The position numbers and the translations under genes were made by a program. A DNA stretch of 64,000 bases, taken from positions 372,001 through 436,000 of the forward strand of contig NZ_CP029426.2 in assembly GCF_002266435.3 (NCBI RefSeq), written 5' to 3'. The notes beneath the pieces were generated by a model. That model searched no databases. It was not told the DNA's origin and was given only the letters and a program-made list of their open reading frames with translations. This document shows positions 21,383-30,504 of this stretch, in pieces (the stretch's first letter is position 1; every line of letters begins with the position of its first letter). Source of the stretch: Bradyrhizobium amphicarpaeae. GTDB lineage: Bacteria > Pseudomonadota > Alphaproteobacteria > Rhizobiales > Xanthobacteraceae.

Positions 21383-24364
21383 ATGTCTCGCCAGGACGCG
21401 AACGCAGCCTTTGCCCTGTCATCCTTTCTGCAGGGTACCAACGCCACCTACATCGACGAAATCTACGCCCGCTACGAGAAGGACCCGTCCTCGGTCGATG
21501 CCGAGTGGCAGGAGTTCTTCAAGAGCCTGAACGACCAGCCGGCCGACGTCCGGAAGAACGCCGCGGGCCCGTCCTGGGAGCGCGCCAACTGGCCGCTGAC
21601 CCCGCAGGACGATCTCACCTCCGCCCTCGACGGCAACTGGGCCGAAGTCGAGAAGGCGATGGGTGCCAAGATTGCCGCCAAGGCGCAGGTCAAGGCAGGC
21701 GACAAGGGAGGCGATAAGGGCGCCGGCCTCTCTTCCGCCGACCTGCTTCAGGCGACGCGCGATTCCGTCCGCGCCCTGATGTTGATCCGCGCCTATCGCA
21801 TGCGCGGCCATTTCCACGCCAAGCTCGACCCGCTCGGCATCGAAGCGCCCCGCAACCGCGAAGAGCTCGATCCGCGCACCTACGGCTTCAGCGAAGCCGA
21901 TTTCGACCGCAAGATCTTCCTCGATCACGTGCTCGGTCTCGAATACGGCAGCCTGCGCGAGATCACCGCGATCTGCGAGCGCACCTACTGCCAGACGCTC
22001 GGCGTCGAGTTCATGCACATCAGCAACGCCGCGCAGAAGGCCTGGATCCAGGAGCGCATCGAAGGCCCGGACAAGGAGATCTCGTTCACCCGCGAAGGTC
22101 GCCGCGCCATCCTGATGAAGCTGGTCGAAGCCGAAGGCTTCGAGAAATTCTGCGACACCAAGTTCACCGGCACCAAGCGCTTCGGTCTCGACGGCGCTGA
22201 ATCGCTGATCCCCGCGCTCGAGCAGATTATCAAGCGCGGCGGCAATCTCGGCGTGAAGGAGATCGTGCTGGGCATGCCGCATCGCGGCCGCCTCAACGTG
22301 CTCACGCAAGTGATGGGCAAGGCGCACCGCGCCCTGTTCCACGAGTTCAAGGGCGGCTCGGCCAATCCCGACGCGGTCGAAGGCTCCGGCGACGTCAAAT
22401 ATCACCTCGGCGCTTCCTCGGACCGCGAGTTCGACGGCAACCGCATCCATCTGTCGCTGACCGCCAACCCCTCGCATCTCGAGATCGTCGATCCCGTGGT
22501 GCTCGGCAAGGTGCGTGCGAAGCAGGACCAGCACGGCGATCCCCCTGATATGCGCATCTCCGTGATGCCGCTCCTGATGCACGGCGACGCCGCGTTCGCC
22601 GGCCAGGGCGTGGTCGCCGAATGCTTCGGCCTGTCCGACCTGAAGGGCTACCGCACCGGCGGCTCCGTGCACTTCATCGTCAACAACCAGATCGGCTTCA
22701 CCACCTATCCGCGTTACTCGCGCTCCTCGCCCTATCCGTCTGATGTGGCGAAGATGATCGATGCGCCGATCTTCCACGTCAACGGCGACGATCCGGAAGC
22801 CGTCGTGTTCGCGGCCAAGGTCGCGACCGAGTTCCGGCAGAAATTCCACAAGCCCGTCGTCATCGACATGTTCTGCTATCGCAGGCATGGCCATAACGAG
22901 GGCGACGAGCCGGCTTTCACCCAGCCGGTGATGTACAAGAAGATCGCGGCCCATCCGTCCACGCTCGAACTCTACGCCCGCCGCCTGATCAGCGAAGGCG
23001 TGCTGACCGAGGGCGAGGTCGACAAGGCCAAGGCGGACTGGCGCGCGCGGCTCGATGCCGAACTCGAAGCCGGCTCCGGCTACAAGCCGAACAAGGCCGA
23101 CTGGCTCGACGGCAAGTGGGCGGGCTTCAAGATCGCCGATCAGGAAGAGGATGCGCGACGCGGCGTCACCGGCGTCGACATCGCCACGCTGAAGGATATC
23201 GGCCGCAAGATCACCAAGGTGCCGGATGGTTTCCGCGTCCACCGCACCATCCAGCGCTTCCTGGAAAACCGCGCCAAGGCGATCGACGGCAATGCGGGCA
23301 TCGACTGGGCGACCGGCGAGGCGCTGGCGTTCTGCACGCTGCTCAACGAGAACCACCATGTCCGCCTGTCCGGCCAGGACTCCGAGCGCGGCACCTTCTC
23401 GCAGCGTCACTCGGTCCTGATCGACCAGGAGGACGAGAGCCGCTACACGCCGTTCAACCATCTCGGCAACGAGCAGGGCCATTACGAGGTCATCAACTCG
23501 CTGCTGTCGGAAGAAGCCGTGCTCGGCTTCGAATACGGCTACTCGCTCGCCGAGCCGAACACGCTGACCCTCTGGGAAGCCCAGTTCGGCGATTTCGCCA
23601 ACGGTGCGCAGGTCGTGTTCGACCAGTTCATCTCCTCGGGTGAACGCAAATGGCTGCGCATGTCCGGCCTCGTCTGCCTGCTGCCGCACGGCTATGAGGG
23701 CCAGGGGCCGGAGCATTCCTCGGCGCGTCTGGAGCGTTACCTGCAGATGTGCGCCGAAGACAACATGCAGGTGGTCTACCCGACCACGCCGGCGAACTAC
23801 TTCCACGTGCTGCGCCGGCAGCTCCATCGCGAGATCCGCAAGCCGCTGATCCTGATGACGCCGAAGTCGCTGCTGCGCCACAAGCGGGCGGTGTCGCGCA
23901 TCGAGGAGCTTGCGAAGGGAACGACGTTCCACCGCATCCTCTATGACGACGCCCAGATGCTGCCGAGCGAGGCGATCAAGCTCGTTCCGGACGAGAAGGT
24001 CCGCCGCATCGTGCTGTGCTCCGGCAAGGTCTATTACGACCTCTACGAGGAGCGCGAGAAGCGCGGCATCGACGACATCTACCTGATGCGCGTCGAGCAG
24101 CTCTATCCGGTGCCGCTGAAGGCGCTGGTGGCCGAGCTGTCGCGCTTCAAGAAGGCCGAAGTGGTGTGGTGCCAGGAAGAGCCCCGCAACATGGGTGCTT
24201 GGCACTTCATCGAGCCCTATCTGGAATGGGTGCTGAACCAGGTGAACGGCGCGAGCCGGCGTCCGCGTTATGTCGGCCGCGCCGCTTCCGCCGCGACCGC
24301 CACGGGTCTGATGTCCAAGCATCAGGCTCAGTTGAAGGCGTTCCTGGACGAAGCACTGAGCTAG
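21383..24364 (+). CDS. sucA: 2-oxoglutarate dehydrogenase E1 component
   Basis: A 993-residue thiamine-diphosphate enzyme that decarboxylates 2-oxoglutarate and transfers succinyl to the lipoyl group of E2. The N-terminal peripheral-binding segment (FLQGTNATYIDEIYARYEKD) is followed by the MPHRGRLNVL catalytic motif, HGDAAFAGQGVV, RRHGHNEGDEP (ThDP/Mg region), and the C-terminal transketolase domain (SQRHSVLIDQ, LPHGYEGQGPEHSS). Length fits the proteobacterial class. The start is ATG 21383 after aggaactccagt. The 137-base leader has no obvious terminator. Confidence 0.98.
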   Translation: MSRQDANAAFALSSFLQGTNATYIDEIYARYEKDPSSVDAEWQEFFKSLNDQPADVRKNAAGPSWERANWPLTPQDDLTSALDGNWAEVEKAMGAKIAAKAQVKAGDKGGDKGAGLSSADLLQATRDSVRALMLIRAYRMRGHFHAKLDPLGIEAPRNREELDPRTYGFSEADFDRKIFLDHVLGLEYGSLREITAICERTYCQTLGVEFMHISNAAQKAWIQERIEGPDKEISFTREGRRAILMKLVEAEGFEKFCDTKFTGTKRFGLDGAESLIPALEQIIKRGGNLGVKEIVLGMPHRGRLNVLTQVMGKAHRALFHEFKGGSANPDAVEGSGDVKYHLGASSDREFDGNRIHLSLTANPSHLEIVDPVVLGKVRAKQDQHGDPPDMRISVMPLLMHGDAAFAGQGVVAECFGLSDLKGYRTGGSVHFIVNNQIGFTTYPRYSRSSPYPSDVAKMIDAPIFHVNGDDPEAVVFAAKVATEFRQKFHKPVVIDMFCYRRHGHNEGDEPAFTQPVMYKKIAAHPSTLELYARRLISEGVLTEGEVDKAKADWRARLDAELEAGSGYKPNKADWLDGKWAGFKIADQEEDARRGVTGVDIATLKDIGRKITKVPDGFRVHRTIQRFLENRAKAIDGNAGIDWATGEALAFCTLLNENHHVRLSGQDSERGTFSQRHSVLIDQEDESRYTPFNHLGNEQGHYEVINSLLSEEAVLGFEYGYSLAEPNTLTLWEAQFGDFANGAQVVFDQFISSGERKWLRMSGLVCLLPHGYEGQGPEHSSARLERYLQMCAEDNMQVVYPTTPANYFHVLRRQLHREIRKPLILMTPKSLLRHKRAVSRIEELAKGTTFHRILYDDAQMLPSEAIKLVPDEKVRRIVLCSGKVYYDLYEEREKRGIDDIYLMRVEQLYPVPLKALVAELSRFKKAEVVWCQEEPRNMGAWHFIEPYLEWVLNQVNGASRRPRYVGRAASAATATGLMSKHQAQLKAFLDEALS

Positions 24365-24380
24365 GCAATTTCAAACTGGG

Positions 24381-24479
24381 TCATGCCCCGCGAAAGCGGG
24401 GCATCCAGTACTCCGCGGCATTCGTTCTGATCACCGACGTCACGGCGTACTGGATCGCCCGCATTCGCGGGCGATGACA
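24381..24479. repeat. Compound inverted repeat between sucA and odhB
   Basis: Two small palindromes (tgccccgcgaaagcggggca and tcgcccgcattcgcgggcga) flank an inverted pair atccagtac / gtactggat. It lies inside the suc operon without an obvious T run. Confidence 0.7.
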
Positions 24480-24524
24480 TCTGTGAATTCATGACCGCAC
24501 CGGCGATCCCTTAAGGAAAAGACC

Positions 24525-25769
24525 ATGACTGAAATTCGTGTGCCGACGCTCGGCGAATCCGTCACCGAGGCCACCATCGGCCGCTGGTTCAAGAAGGCCG
24601 GCGACCCCGTCGCCGTCGACGAGCCCCTGGTGGAGCTCGAGACCGACAAGGTCACCATCGAGGTCCCGGCGCCCTCCGCGGGCACGCTGAGCGAGATCGT
24701 CGCCGCCGACGGCGCGACCGTCGCGGTCGGCGCGCTGCTCGGCCAGATCACCGATGGCGCCGGCGCGGCCAAGCCCGCTGCTGCGCCCGCCAAGCCCGCC
24801 GCTGCCGCTCCTGCCGCCGCTGCTGCTTCCGCGCCGGCGCCCAGCGCGCCGAAGGCGCCGCCGGCCGACGCCCCGCTCGCTCCTTCCGTGCGAAAACTCT
24901 CGGCCGAGACCGGCGTCGATGCCTCCACCGTTCCGGGCTCCGGCAAGGACGGCCGCGTCACCAAGGGCGACATGCTGGCTGCGATCGAGCGTGCGGCCTC
25001 GGCGCCGACCCCGGTCAACCAGCCCGCCGCCGCCGTGCAGGTGCGCAGCGCCTCGCCGGCCGACGATGCCGCCCGCGAAGAGCGCGTCAAGATGACCCGG
25101 CTGCGCCAGACCATCGCGCGCCGTCTCAAGGACGTGCAGAACACCGCGGCCATGCTCACGACCTTCAACGAGGTCGACATGACCAACGTGATGGCGCTGC
25201 GCGCGCACTACAAGGATGCGTTCGAGAAGAAGCACGGCTCCAAGCTCGGCTTCATGGGCTTCTTCACCAAGGCCGTCGTGCAGGCGTTGAAGGACATCCC
25301 GGCCGTCAACGCCGAGATCGACGGCACCGACCTGATCTACAAGAACTACTACCACATCGGCGTCGCCGTCGGCACCGACAAGGGCCTCGTCGTGCCCGTG
25401 GTGCGCGACTGCGACAACAAGTCGATCGCCGACATCGAGAAGGGCATCGCCGATTTCGGCCGCCGCGCCCGTGACGGCCAGCTCAAGATCGACGAGATGC
25501 AGGGCGGCACCTTCACCATCACCAATGGCGGCATCTACGGCTCGCTGATGTCCACGCCGATCCTGAACGCGCCGCAGTCCGGCATCCTCGGCATGCACAA
25601 GATCCAGGAGCGGCCGATGGTCGTCGGCGGCAAGGTCGAGGTCCGCCCGATGATGTATCTGGCGCTGTCCTACGATCACCGCGTCATCGACGGCAAGGAA
25701 GCCGTCACCTTCCTGGTTCGCGTCAAGGAGAGCCTGGAAGATCCGGCGCGCCTGGTGCTGGATCTCTGA
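24525..25769 (+). CDS. odhB: Dihydrolipoyl succinyltransferase, E2 of 2-oxoglutarate dehydrogenase
   Basis: A 414-residue E2 (also called sucB). One N-terminal lipoyl domain carries the modified Lys42 in ETDKVTI; an Ala-Pro linker follows (about 80-120), then the E3/E1-binding domain ([14 protein letters not shown], about 120-158), and the catalytic domain with the acyltransferase pair His385 / Asp389 in [13 protein letters not shown] good ribosome site (aaggaaaagacc) precedes the ATG. It forms the complex core with SucA and the lpdA product. Confidence 0.97.
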   Translation: MTEIRVPTLGESVTEATIGRWFKKAGDPVAVDEPLVELETDKVTIEVPAPSAGTLSEIVAADGATVAVGALLGQITDGAGAAKPAAAPAKPAAAAPAAAAASAPAPSAPKAPPADAPLAPSVRKLSAETGVDASTVPGSGKDGRVTKGDMLAAIERAASAPTPVNQPAAAVQVRSASPADDAAREERVKMTRLRQTIARRLKDVQNTAAMLTTFNEVDMTNVMALRAHYKDAFEKKHGSKLGFMGFFTKAVVQALKDIPAVNAEIDGTDLIYKNYYHIGVAVGTDKGLVVPVVRDCDNKSIADIEKGIADFGRRARDGQLKIDEMQGGTFTITNGGIYGSLMSTPILNAPQSGILGMHKIQERPMVVGGKVEVRPMMYLALSYDHRVIDGKEAVTFLVRVKESLEDPARLVLDL

Positions 25770-25833
25770 TCCCTGTTGCTCTGCGAGCGCCGTCGCTCTT
25801 TGCGACGGCGCATGACGAACCATGGAGGCGCGC

Positions 25834-26583
25834 GTGACCGATAAAGTCGTTGTCATCACCGGCGGCAGCCGCGGCATCGGGCGGGCGACCGCGCTTGCGG
25901 CGGCTGCGCGCGGCTACCGCGTCGTCGTCGGCTATGCCAGCAACAAGAAGGCCGCCGACGAGGTGGTCGCGCTGATCGAGGCCAGCAACGGCAAGGCGGT
26001 CGCGGTGAAATGCGATGTCGCCGAGGAGCGCGACATCGTCGATCTCTTCAAGGAAGCCGACAAGTTCGGCACCCTCGGCGCACTCGTCAACAACGGCGGC
26101 ATCGTCGGGACAAGCGGCGTGCGCGTCGACGAAATGTCGGCCGAGCGCATCCAGCGCGTGATGGCGGTCAACGTCACCGGCTCCATCCTCTGCGCGCGCG
26201 AGGCCGTCAAGCGCATGTCCACCAGGCACGGCGGCAAGGGCGGCGTCATCGTCAATTTGTCGTCGGTCGCTGCCAAGCTCGGCGCGCCCAACACCTATGT
26301 CGATTACGCCGCGTCCAAGGGCGCGATCGATTCCTTCACCACCGGCCTCGGCTTCGAGGTCGCAGGCGAAGGCATTCGCGTCGCGGGCATCCGCCCCGGC
26401 CTGATCGACACCGAAATCCACGCCTCCGGCGGCGAGCCCGATCGCCATCATCGTCTGGCCCATATGGTGCCGATGAAGCGCGTCGGCACCGCCGACGAAA
26501 TCGCCAACGCCATCGTCTGGCTGATGTCGGACGAGGCCTCCTACGTCACCGCAGCCACTCTCGATGTGTCCGGCGGACGCTGA
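25834..26583 (+). CDS. Short-chain dehydrogenase/reductase (SDR)
   Basis: A 249-residue classical SDR. Cofactor motif TGGSRGIGRA, then NNGGIVG (variant of NNAG), catalytic Ser in SSVAAKLGAPN and the YxxxK motif YAASKGAID. An Asn-Gly-Gly instead of Asn-Ala-Gly is seen in the structural motif. Start: GTG 25834 is preferred because GGAGG at 25824-25828 is spaced five bases before it; an ATG at 25822 would swallow that site. It is located between the E2 and E3 genes of the 2-oxoglutarate dehydrogenase complex; substrate unknown. Confidence 0.88.
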   Translation: MTDKVVVITGGSRGIGRATALAAAARGYRVVVGYASNKKAADEVVALIEASNGKAVAVKCDVAEERDIVDLFKEADKFGTLGALVNNGGIVGTSGVRVDEMSAERIQRVMAVNVTGSILCAREAVKRMSTRHGGKGGVIVNLSSVAAKLGAPNTYVDYAASKGAIDSFTTGLGFEVAGEGIRVAGIRPGLIDTEIHASGGEPDRHHRLAHMVPMKRVGTADEIANAIVWLMSDEASYVTAATLDVSGGR

Positions 26584-26640
26584 CGCGCCGCGCGGACGCT
26601 GACCTGATCTCATCACGCTAAACCTACGGGATTTTCTCTC

Positions 26641-28041
26641 ATGGCACCCTACGATCTCGTCGTCATCGGCACCGGACCGGGCGGTTATGTCTGCGCGGTG
26701 CGCGCCAGCCAGCTCGGCATGAAGGTCGCCGTCGTCGAAAAGAACGCAACCCTCGGCGGCACCTGCCTCAATGTCGGCTGCATGCCCTCGAAGGCGCTGC
26801 TGCACGCGTCCGAGATGTTCGAGGAAGCCGGGCATTCCTTCGCCAAGATGGGCGTATCTGTTTCCGCGCCGAAGCTCGAACTGCCTGCGATGATGAATTT
26901 CAAGCAGCAGGGCATTGACGGCAACGTCAAGGGCGTCGAGTTCCTGATGAAGAAGAACAAGATCGACGTGCTCAAGGGCACCGGAAAGATCCTGGGCACC
27001 GGCAAGGTCGAGGTCTCCGCCGACGGCAAGTCGCAGGTGGTCGAGACCAAGAACATCGTGATCGCAACCGGCTCCGACATCGCGCGCCTCAAGGGCATCG
27101 AGATCGACGAGAAGCGCATCGTGTCTTCGACCGGCGCGCTGTCGCTCGACAAGGTTCCCGGCAAGCTGCTGATCGTCGGCGCCGGCGTGATCGGCCTCGA
27201 GCTCGGCTCGGTGTGGAAACGGCTCGGCGCCGACGTCGTCGTCGTCGAATTCCTCGATCGCATCCTGCCCGGCATGGACGGCGAGATCGCCAAGCAATTC
27301 CAGCGCATCCTCGAGAAGCAGGGGTTTGCATTCAAGCTCGGCGCCAAGGTCACCGCCGTCGACACGTCGGGCAAGACGCTGAAGGCGACGATCGAGCCCG
27401 CCGCCGGCGGCGCCGCCGAGACGCTGGAAGCCGACGTCGTGCTCGTCTGCATCGGCCGCGTGCCCTACACCGAGGCGCTCGGTCTGAAGGAAGCCGGCGT
27501 CGCGCTCGATCCCCGTGGCCGCGTGCAGATCGATTCGCATTTCGCCACCAGCGTGAAGGGCGTCTATGCCATCGGCGACGTCGTTGCAGGCCCGATGCTT
27601 GCGCACAAGGCCGAGGATGAAGGTGTCGCGGTGGCCGAGATCATCGCAGGGCAAGCCGGCCACGTGAATTACGATGTGATCCCGGGCGTCGTGTATACCA
27701 CGCCGGAGGTGTCCTCCGTCGGCAAGACCGAGGAGGAACTGAAGCAGGCGGGCGTGGCTTATACCGTCGGAAAGTTTCCGTTCACCGCCAACGGCCGCTC
27801 CAAGGTCAACCAGACCACTGACGGCTTCGTGAAAATTCTCGCAGATGCGAAGACCGATCGCGTGCTCGGCGTTCACATCATCGGCCGCGAAGCCGGCGAA
27901 ATGATCCATGAGGCCTGTGTTCTCATGGAGTTTGGCGGCAGTGCGGAAGATCTCGCGCGCACCTGCCACGCGCATCCGACCCGCTCGGAGGCCGTCAAGG
28001 AGGCTGCGCTTGCAGTCGGCAAGCGGGCCATCCATATGTAG
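26641..28041 (+). CDS. lpdA: Dihydrolipoyl dehydrogenase (E3)
   Basis: A 466-residue FAD-dependent disulfide reductase that reoxidises the E2 dihydrolipoyl group with NAD. The FAD motif [13 protein letters not shown] is at residues 10-22, the redox pair Cys42/Cys47 is in [13 protein letters not shown], the NAD motif is [13 protein letters not shown], and the interface His-Glu pair lies in [13 protein letters not shown]. Last enzyme of the suc block. The frame of a downstream membrane gene starts 35 bases later, so it is likely co-transcribed. Confidence 0.97.
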   Translation: MAPYDLVVIGTGPGGYVCAVRASQLGMKVAVVEKNATLGGTCLNVGCMPSKALLHASEMFEEAGHSFAKMGVSVSAPKLELPAMMNFKQQGIDGNVKGVEFLMKKNKIDVLKGTGKILGTGKVEVSADGKSQVVETKNIVIATGSDIARLKGIEIDEKRIVSSTGALSLDKVPGKLLIVGAGVIGLELGSVWKRLGADVVVVEFLDRILPGMDGEIAKQFQRILEKQGFAFKLGAKVTAVDTSGKTLKATIEPAAGGAAETLEADVVLVCIGRVPYTEALGLKEAGVALDPRGRVQIDSHFATSVKGVYAIGDVVAGPMLAHKAEDEGVAVAEIIAGQAGHVNYDVIPGVVYTTPEVSSVGKTEEELKQAGVAYTVGKFPFTANGRSKVNQTTDGFVKILADAKTDRVLGVHIIGREAGEMIHEACVLMEFGGSAEDLARTCHAHPTRSEAVKEAALAVGKRAIHM

Positions 28042-28075
28042 CGACGCGCCCAGCGCCGAATCGGGCGGGAAACAT

Positions 28076-28606
28076 ATGTTGCGCCGCCTTCTTCAACCGG
28101 TCTGGGTCCTGCTAGCGATCGTCTTCCTGATCGAAGCCTGGCTATGGGACCATCTCGAGCCTGTCGTCGCGCGGGTTGTCGCCATCGTCCCGCTGGCCCG
28201 CTTCAAGCAATGGCTGGCGGAACGCGTCGATGCGCTGTCGCCGGCGATGACGTTGATCGTGTTCGCGGTCCCCATCGTCCCGCTGTTTCCGCTCAAGCTG
28301 GTCGGCCTGTGGCTGCTCACGCATGAATACTGGACCAGCGCGGTCTTCACGATCGTTTTCGCGAAGATGCTCGGCGTCGGCGTCACCGCCTTCGTGTTCG
28401 ACGTGACGCGCGACAAGCTGCTGGAGATGCGCTGGTTCGAGCGGATCTACGATCTGGTGCTGAAGCTGCGCGCCAAGGCGTCCGAGCTGGTCGACCCGAT
28501 CAAGCGCCGCATCCGCGAGCTGATCGCCGGCAATGGCGAGGGCTGGTCGTCCCGCACGCTGCGTCTGATCCAGCGCTTCAGGAAGAGCGTGCACCAGGCG
28601 CGGTGA
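28076..28606 (+). CDS. Small membrane protein of unknown function downstream of lpdA
   Basis: A 176-residue protein with an N-terminal membrane span (VWVLLAIVFLIEAWLW), a second and third hydrophobic region near residues 57-105 (MTLIVFAVPIVPLFPLKLVG and WTSAVFTIVFAKMLGVGVTAF), and a basic C-terminal half rich in Lys/Arg helices. I do not recognise a named family with certainty. ATG 28076 follows gggcgggaaacat. Distance of 35 bases from lpdA suggests read-through from the suc operon. Confidence 0.75.
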   Translation: MLRRLLQPVWVLLAIVFLIEAWLWDHLEPVVARVVAIVPLARFKQWLAERVDALSPAMTLIVFAVPIVPLFPLKLVGLWLLTHEYWTSAVFTIVFAKMLGVGVTAFVFDVTRDKLLEMRWFERIYDLVLKLRAKASELVDPIKRRIRELIAGNGEGWSSRTLRLIQRFRKSVHQAR

Positions 28607-28628
28607 GTGTCTCCGCAATGACGGCGCC

Positions 28629-28703
28629 GTAGCCCGGATGAGCGCAGCGACATCCGGGATTCTTCGTCGCGACTCCCGGATATCGCTGCGCTGATCCGGG
28701 CGA
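28629..28703. repeat. Inverted repeat (gtagcccggatgagcgcagc family)
   Basis: Arms gtagcccggatgagcgcagc and gctgcgctgatccgggc are near inverted copies; relative of 9338-9425. It lies between convergent genes. Confidence 0.7.
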
Positions 28704-28722
28704 CAGGTGCCGCCTCAGCCTC

Positions 28723-29313
28723 TCAATGCAAATGCAGCAGATGCGGCCACCACAGGCCGAGCGCCGTCATGAGGATGCCGCCGAGCGTCAGGATGCCGGC
28801 GACATAGGCCAGCGCGAACATGCCGGTGATGATGGTGGCCGAGGCCAGCACGATGCCGATCTGGAAGGCGGCTGAGGCCAGCTCGAAATGATGGTACTTC
28901 GCGGTCGCCTCGTCGCGCTCGTGCTCGGCATGCTTGGCCTTCTCGGCGAGCTGCTCGGTGCCTTCGCCGGTCTCCGGCTCGGAGCGGTAGCGCTGCGCGG
29001 TCTTGGTCCAGTCGTCGATCTGCTTCTGCACCACGGCCTTCATGGCGTCGTCGGTGGTGCCGGCCAGCGTCAGCTTGCCCTGCTCGGCCGCGGTCACCAC
29101 CACCGTGCGGCGGATGCTCTTGGCCTGGAAGAACGCCCAGAGATTGGCGCCCTCGACGTTCTTGCTGATCGATTCGGTCTGGGCGCCCTTGCCGAGCGTC
29201 TCGGAGATCGCCAGGAAAAGCGCCAGCACCGCAATTAGGAGCGCGATCTTCTTGTTCGAGCCGGACGCGTGTTCGGCGTGCTCGGCATGCTCCATGCTTT
29301 CATGTGCGCTCAT
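28723..29313 (-). CDS. DUF4337 family membrane protein
   Basis: A 196-residue protein beginning with a His/Glu-rich segment (MSAHESMEHAEHAEHASG), then a membrane span (IALLIAVLALFLAISET), a cytosolic or periplasmic helical stretch with NLWAFFQAKSIRRT, and two C-terminal spans. The N-W-x-F-x-Q-A-K-S core is characteristic of DUF4337. Function unknown. It starts after ggagagactt on the minus strand. A repeat element separates it from the convergent membrane gene. Confidence 0.85.
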   Translation of the reverse strand: MSAHESMEHAEHAEHASGSNKKIALLIAVLALFLAISETLGKGAQTESISKNVEGANLWAFFQAKSIRRTVVVTAAEQGKLTLAGTTDDAMKAVVQKQIDDWTKTAQRYRSEPETGEGTEQLAEKAKHAEHERDEATAKYHHFELASAAFQIGIVLASATIITGMFALAYVAGILTLGGILMTALGLWWPHLLHLH

Positions 29314-29426
29314 AAGTCTCTCCTGCCTCGGTTCCGCAACGATTGACCGAACCGCGCGGCCTGCGCAAGGGGCACGCGCGCCAGGAGAACTCGCTATGAC
29401 AGCTTCATGTCAGGAATCGGCGCCGG

Positions 29427-30392
29427 TCAACGCCGCGGATGCGCGCTGGCATAGACCTCGAGCAGGCGCTCGGAATCGATGCCGGTATAGATCTGCGTGG
29501 TCGAGAGCGAGGAATGGCCGAGCAATTCCTGGATGGCGCGCAAATCCCCGCCGCGCGACAGCAGATGCGTGGCGAAGGAATGCCGGAGCGCGTGCGGCGT
29601 CGCGCTGTCGGGCAGGCCGAGCGCGCCGCGCAGCCGCTCCATCGCGAGCTGGATGATGCGAGGGCTCAAGGGGCCGCCGCGCGCGCCGACGAAGATCGGG
29701 CCTTCGGCGGGCAGCGGATAGGGGCACATCGCGGCGTAGTCCTGCACGAGCTGCAGCACGTTCTGCAGCACCGGCACCATGCGGGTCTTGTTGCCTTTGC
29801 CTGTTACGATCAGGACGTCGCCCTCGCCGGGACGCGGCACCTCGCGGCGCTTCAGGCCGAGCGCCTCGGAGATGCGCAGGCCGGAGCCGTACAACAGCGC
29901 CATCACCGCGGCATCGCGCGCCAGCACCCAGGTCTCGCGATCCTCGCCGGCCCGCTCGTCGGCGTCCGCCAGGCGCTTGGCCGATGCCATCGGCAACGGC
30001 TTCGGCAAGGTCTTGGCGACCTTCGGTGCGCGGATCGCCGAGAGTGCGCCGACCTTGCCCTTGCCCTCGCGCTCGAGGAAGCGGCCGAACGAGCGCAGGC
30101 CGGCCAGCGCGCGCATCAGCGAGCGGCCGGCAATGTCGTCGGCGCGGCGCATCGCCATGAAGGCGCGGATGTCGGTGGCCTCCAGCGCGGCGAAGCGCTT
30201 CAGCGTCACGCGTTCGCCCCAATGGCTGCAGAGGAAATCCAGGCACTGCCGCAGATCGCGGCCATAGGCTTCCAGCGTCTTCGGCGACAACCGCCGCTCG
30301 GCGCCGAGATGCGACAGCCAGCGCGCCATCTCCTGCGCGATCGAGGGATCGGCGCTGGCGAGCTCGAGTGGTGGGGCGGCGGCTTTGCTCAT
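29427..30392 (-). CDS. xerC: Tyrosine recombinase XerC
   Basis: A 321-residue tyrosine recombinase that with XerD resolves chromosome dimers at dif. All catalytic residues are visible: Arg173 (GLRISEAL), Lys199 (TGKGNK), His267 and Arg270 (HALRHSFATH), His293 (LLGHSS) and Tyr302 (TQIYTGID). The N-terminal SAM-like DNA-binding domain spans about residues 15-105. ATG 30390-30392 is chosen; an upstream start at 30416 would add eight residues. Divergent from priA, so the 112 bases between hold both promoters. Chromosomal housekeeping recombinase rather than a phage integrase. Confidence 0.93.
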   Translation of the reverse strand: MSKAAAPPLELASADPSIAQEMARWLSHLGAERRLSPKTLEAYGRDLRQCLDFLCSHWGERVTLKRFAALEATDIRAFMAMRRADDIAGRSLMRALAGLRSFGRFLEREGKGKVGALSAIRAPKVAKTLPKPLPMASAKRLADADERAGEDRETWVLARDAAVMALLYGSGLRISEALGLKRREVPRPGEGDVLIVTGKGNKTRMVPVLQNVLQLVQDYAAMCPYPLPAEGPIFVGARGGPLSPRIIQLAMERLRGALGLPDSATPHALRHSFATHLLSRGGDLRAIQELLGHSSLSTTQIYTGIDSERLLEVYASAHPRR

Positions 30393-30504
30393 GCGCACTG
30401 GACGTGATGATTCCACTCAGTATATCGCATCACACTCGTTTATCGTTCGCTAAGGCGGCCCCCGGGCGCTAGCCTTCCAGCCCCCGGGTTCCGATTCTCC
30501 GTTC

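Noticed and set aside
21419..24322. Long minus-strand open frame (967 codons) opposite sucA
   Set aside because: Same effect of GC bias; sucA has all catalytic motifs in the plus frame.
25723..28035. Long minus-strand open frame across odhB end, SDR and lpdA
   Set aside because: It spans three genuine plus-strand genes and reads as low-complexity antisense product.
29427..30392. Tyrosine recombinase considered as a phage or island integrase
   Set aside because: Domain layout, catalytic spacing and position beside priA fit housekeeping XerC; no tRNA or att repeat lies next to it.
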